Assembly (NCBI GenBank): GCA_026770575.1
Contig: MU657321.1
Location: forward strand, 33,415-49,792
Length of the DNA: 16,378 nt
Origin: Pelagophyceae sp. CCMP2097
Lineage: Eukaryota > Sar > Pelagophyceae
Reading direction: 5' to 3'
The translations under genes and the position numbers were made by a program. This document shows positions 15,328 to 16,378 of the stretch, piece by piece. The notes beneath the pieces are model-generated. The model was not told the origin of the DNA, searched no databases, and was given only the letters and a program-made list of their open reading frames with translations. The number at the start of each line of letters is the position of its first letter. Positions within the stretch are counted from its first letter, which is position 1.

Positions 15328-15692
15328 TAGAGTAAAGGTCAATTTAAGAACCTGGTCAATTTAAGAACCGACGAAAAAATCGACAAAAGACGTTCAATAT
15401 CTCAATAAGGCATTTTTAAGACCCAATTTAAATCCATTAAATCCCTTAATGGGATATTATCTGGCTCCAGGGGCCCGGTTCTTAATCTGACCGGCGTTTT
15501 TTTAAGAACCGATGGTCGGTCCGGACTCTGCCTATGCTAAATTTCTCACTGAGGTCCATCGCGGACGCCATGATTTGGGGGTGGGTGGAGGGGACCCAGG
15601 CGCGTCCCCTGGCGTCAAAACCGCAAATAACGGCGTCGCCGGGCCGCTGTTTTTTTTTCGCTTAGCCGTTTCTTAAATTGACTTTAACTCTA
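15328..15692. mobile_element. TA-flanked inverted-repeat element 2, copy B (361 bp)
   Basis: Inverted copy of 4513-4889. Element bases 15330-15690 lie between TA at 15328-15329 and 15691-15692. Its terminal repeats are GAGTAAAGGTCAATTTAAGA and, inverted at the other end, GAGTTAAAGTCAATTTAAGA. Compared with copy A it has a number of substitutions and short indels, so neither is a very recent copy of the other. Confidence 0.88.
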
Positions 15693-15710
15693 GTCAGTAA
15701 ATTTAAACAA

Positions 15711-16157
15711 TAGACAGGTTCGCTTTATTTAACTAGTTCATAACTCGTTCAGAAAATGACAAATACACAGTTCAGAACAGTTCTGAACTGGTTAAAAAGG
15801 CCGAAATCTGAACTCAGAGTTCAGTTTAACCAGTTCAGCACTAGTTCTGAACTGTTCTGAACTGGGAAAACCCGCAAACTTGGCTGTCTCAATTGTTCAA
15901 ATAAAATAAGATAAATTTAGGGAGGCTTTGTTCAAATCCAGATCAGGTTCGAAATGCCGCCGGTGGGGTTTAAACCGGCTCACCTAGTTTGGGACGTGAC
16001 TGCAATCGCCAAAATAAAGATGATTTAAAGCCGCCGCCTGCAGGTCTGAACTATAAATTACAAAAATTTAATACGATTTCTGAACTCTTCTGAACTAACG
16101 CCTTAACTCGTATTTGCGTACGAGTTCTGAACTGGTTAAATAAAGTGAACCTGTCTA
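15711..16157. mobile_element. TA-flanked inverted-repeat element 3 (443 bp)
   Basis: The left end GACAGGTTCGCTTTATTTAA (15713 on) matches the inverted right end (GACAGGTTCACTTTATTTAA, ending at 16155), and the similarity extends to about 35 bp; TA flanks both sides. Inside are many GTTCAGAAC/GTTCTGAAC units, including the 11-bp palindrome pair CAGTTCAGAAC-A-GTTCTGAACTG at about 15770-15792. A central tRNA-box-B-like GGTTCGAAATGCC is at about 15946. No transposase is encoded, so it is MITE-like. Confidence 0.82.
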
Positions 16158-16180
16158 ATGCTGGACCGTGCGCCGGGGAG

Positions 16181-16240
16181 GTCAACCCCCGCAAAGGGCC
16201 GGAGTCACCCCCCAACATGCAACCGGGACGGAGTCGCCCC
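16181..16240 (-). repeat. G-run/TGAC motif cluster, minus strand
   Basis: GTCAACCCCC (16181), GTCACCCCCC (16204) and GTCGCCCCCC (16233) are the reverse complement of the G-run/TGAC motif at 4926-5060. Steps are 23 and 29 bp. The cluster directly precedes the ATGs at the right edge. Confidence 0.55.
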
Positions 16241-16288
16241 CCAAGATGGACACGGCAACTCAGCGAGCACTCGATCGGCTCTTCGAGC

Positions 16289-16378
16289 ATGGCGCCCTGC
16301 CCTTCTCCGCCTGCTGCCGAGCGCGTCGGGGAGGAGGTGACGCGGCTCTTGAGCGCGGGCGTCTTGACCCCCGTGGTC
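16289..16378 (+). CDS. Truncated ORF at window edge, unknown
   Basis: ATG 16289 opens 30 codons running off the window: PPAAERVGEEVTRLLSAGVL followed by TPVV. The EEVTRLLSAGVLTPVV wording resembles the entry of Ty3/gypsy reverse transcriptases (ExxxLLxxGxIxP), but the piece is too short to decide. An alternative start at ATG 16245 in another frame (MDTATQRALDRLFEHGALPF) is also open to the edge. Confidence 0.25.
   Translation, partial: MAPCPSPPAAERVGEEVTRLLSAGVLTPVV

Overview
The window looks like nuclear DNA from a eukaryotic alga with a complex (secondary) plastid. A stramenopile such as a pelagophyte, or a haptophyte, fits best; the exact lineage is an inference. The reasons are GC-rich coding exons, GT-AG introns of about 40-90 bp, a plastid-type sulfate-reduction enzyme with a signal peptide followed by a short AxAxxP-like cleavage region, and a dense load of eukaryotic transposons (Ty1/copia, hAT, TA-flanked inverted-repeat elements, a tRNA-like SINE). 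No bacterial operon, ribosome-binding-site pattern or CRISPR was seen.

Layout. 1-980: repeats only (SINE-like copy, two clusters of a GAATCGATTC palindrome, a very strong GC hairpin). 1158-2197 (+): an LACTB2-like metallo-beta-lactamase with all metal ligands, one probable 41-nt intron, and an odd segment created by two mutually compensating frameshifts. 2445-3909 (-): a three-exon adenylylsulfate (APS) reductase fused to a thioredoxin-like domain, of the type without iron-sulfur cysteines, convergent with the first gene. 3932-4889: two different TA-flanked inverted-repeat elements inserted head to tail and sharing one TA; the first ends 22 bp from the reductase start codon. 4926-5060: five G-run/TGACA motifs with a regular spacing of about 31 bp. 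6139-7210 (-): a broken hAT transposase relic (dimerisation domain and C-terminal domain).

7399-15084 (+): a composite, decayed Ty1/copia retroelement. It has short direct repeats taken as LTRs (77 and 99 bp), a candidate primer site complementary to the anticodon arm of initiator tRNA-Met, a gag-like ORF, protease, integrase, reverse transcriptase and RNase H regions in order, a polypurine tract and a 3' LTR. Between gag and pol lies about 3 kb of foreign or rearranged DNA: two arrays of a 12-bp-based GACGGC minisatellite, a second copy of the element's RNase H tail and 3' untranslated repeat, a Thr-His-Ala-Gly repeat ORF, and a broken 5' fragment of a sodium:solute (DUR3-like urea) symporter gene. 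This is the most unusual part of the window.

15085-16378: an inverted copy of the SINE-like repeat, an inverted second copy of the 370-bp TA element, a third TA-flanked element rich in GTTCAGAAC palindromes, a small cluster of the same G-run motif on the other strand, and a truncated ORF at the edge. The two host genes look functional or nearly so. Everything else is mobile or repeat DNA, and the repeats are arranged as large inverted pairs around the retroelement (1-208 with 15085-15227; 4513-4889 with 15328-15692).
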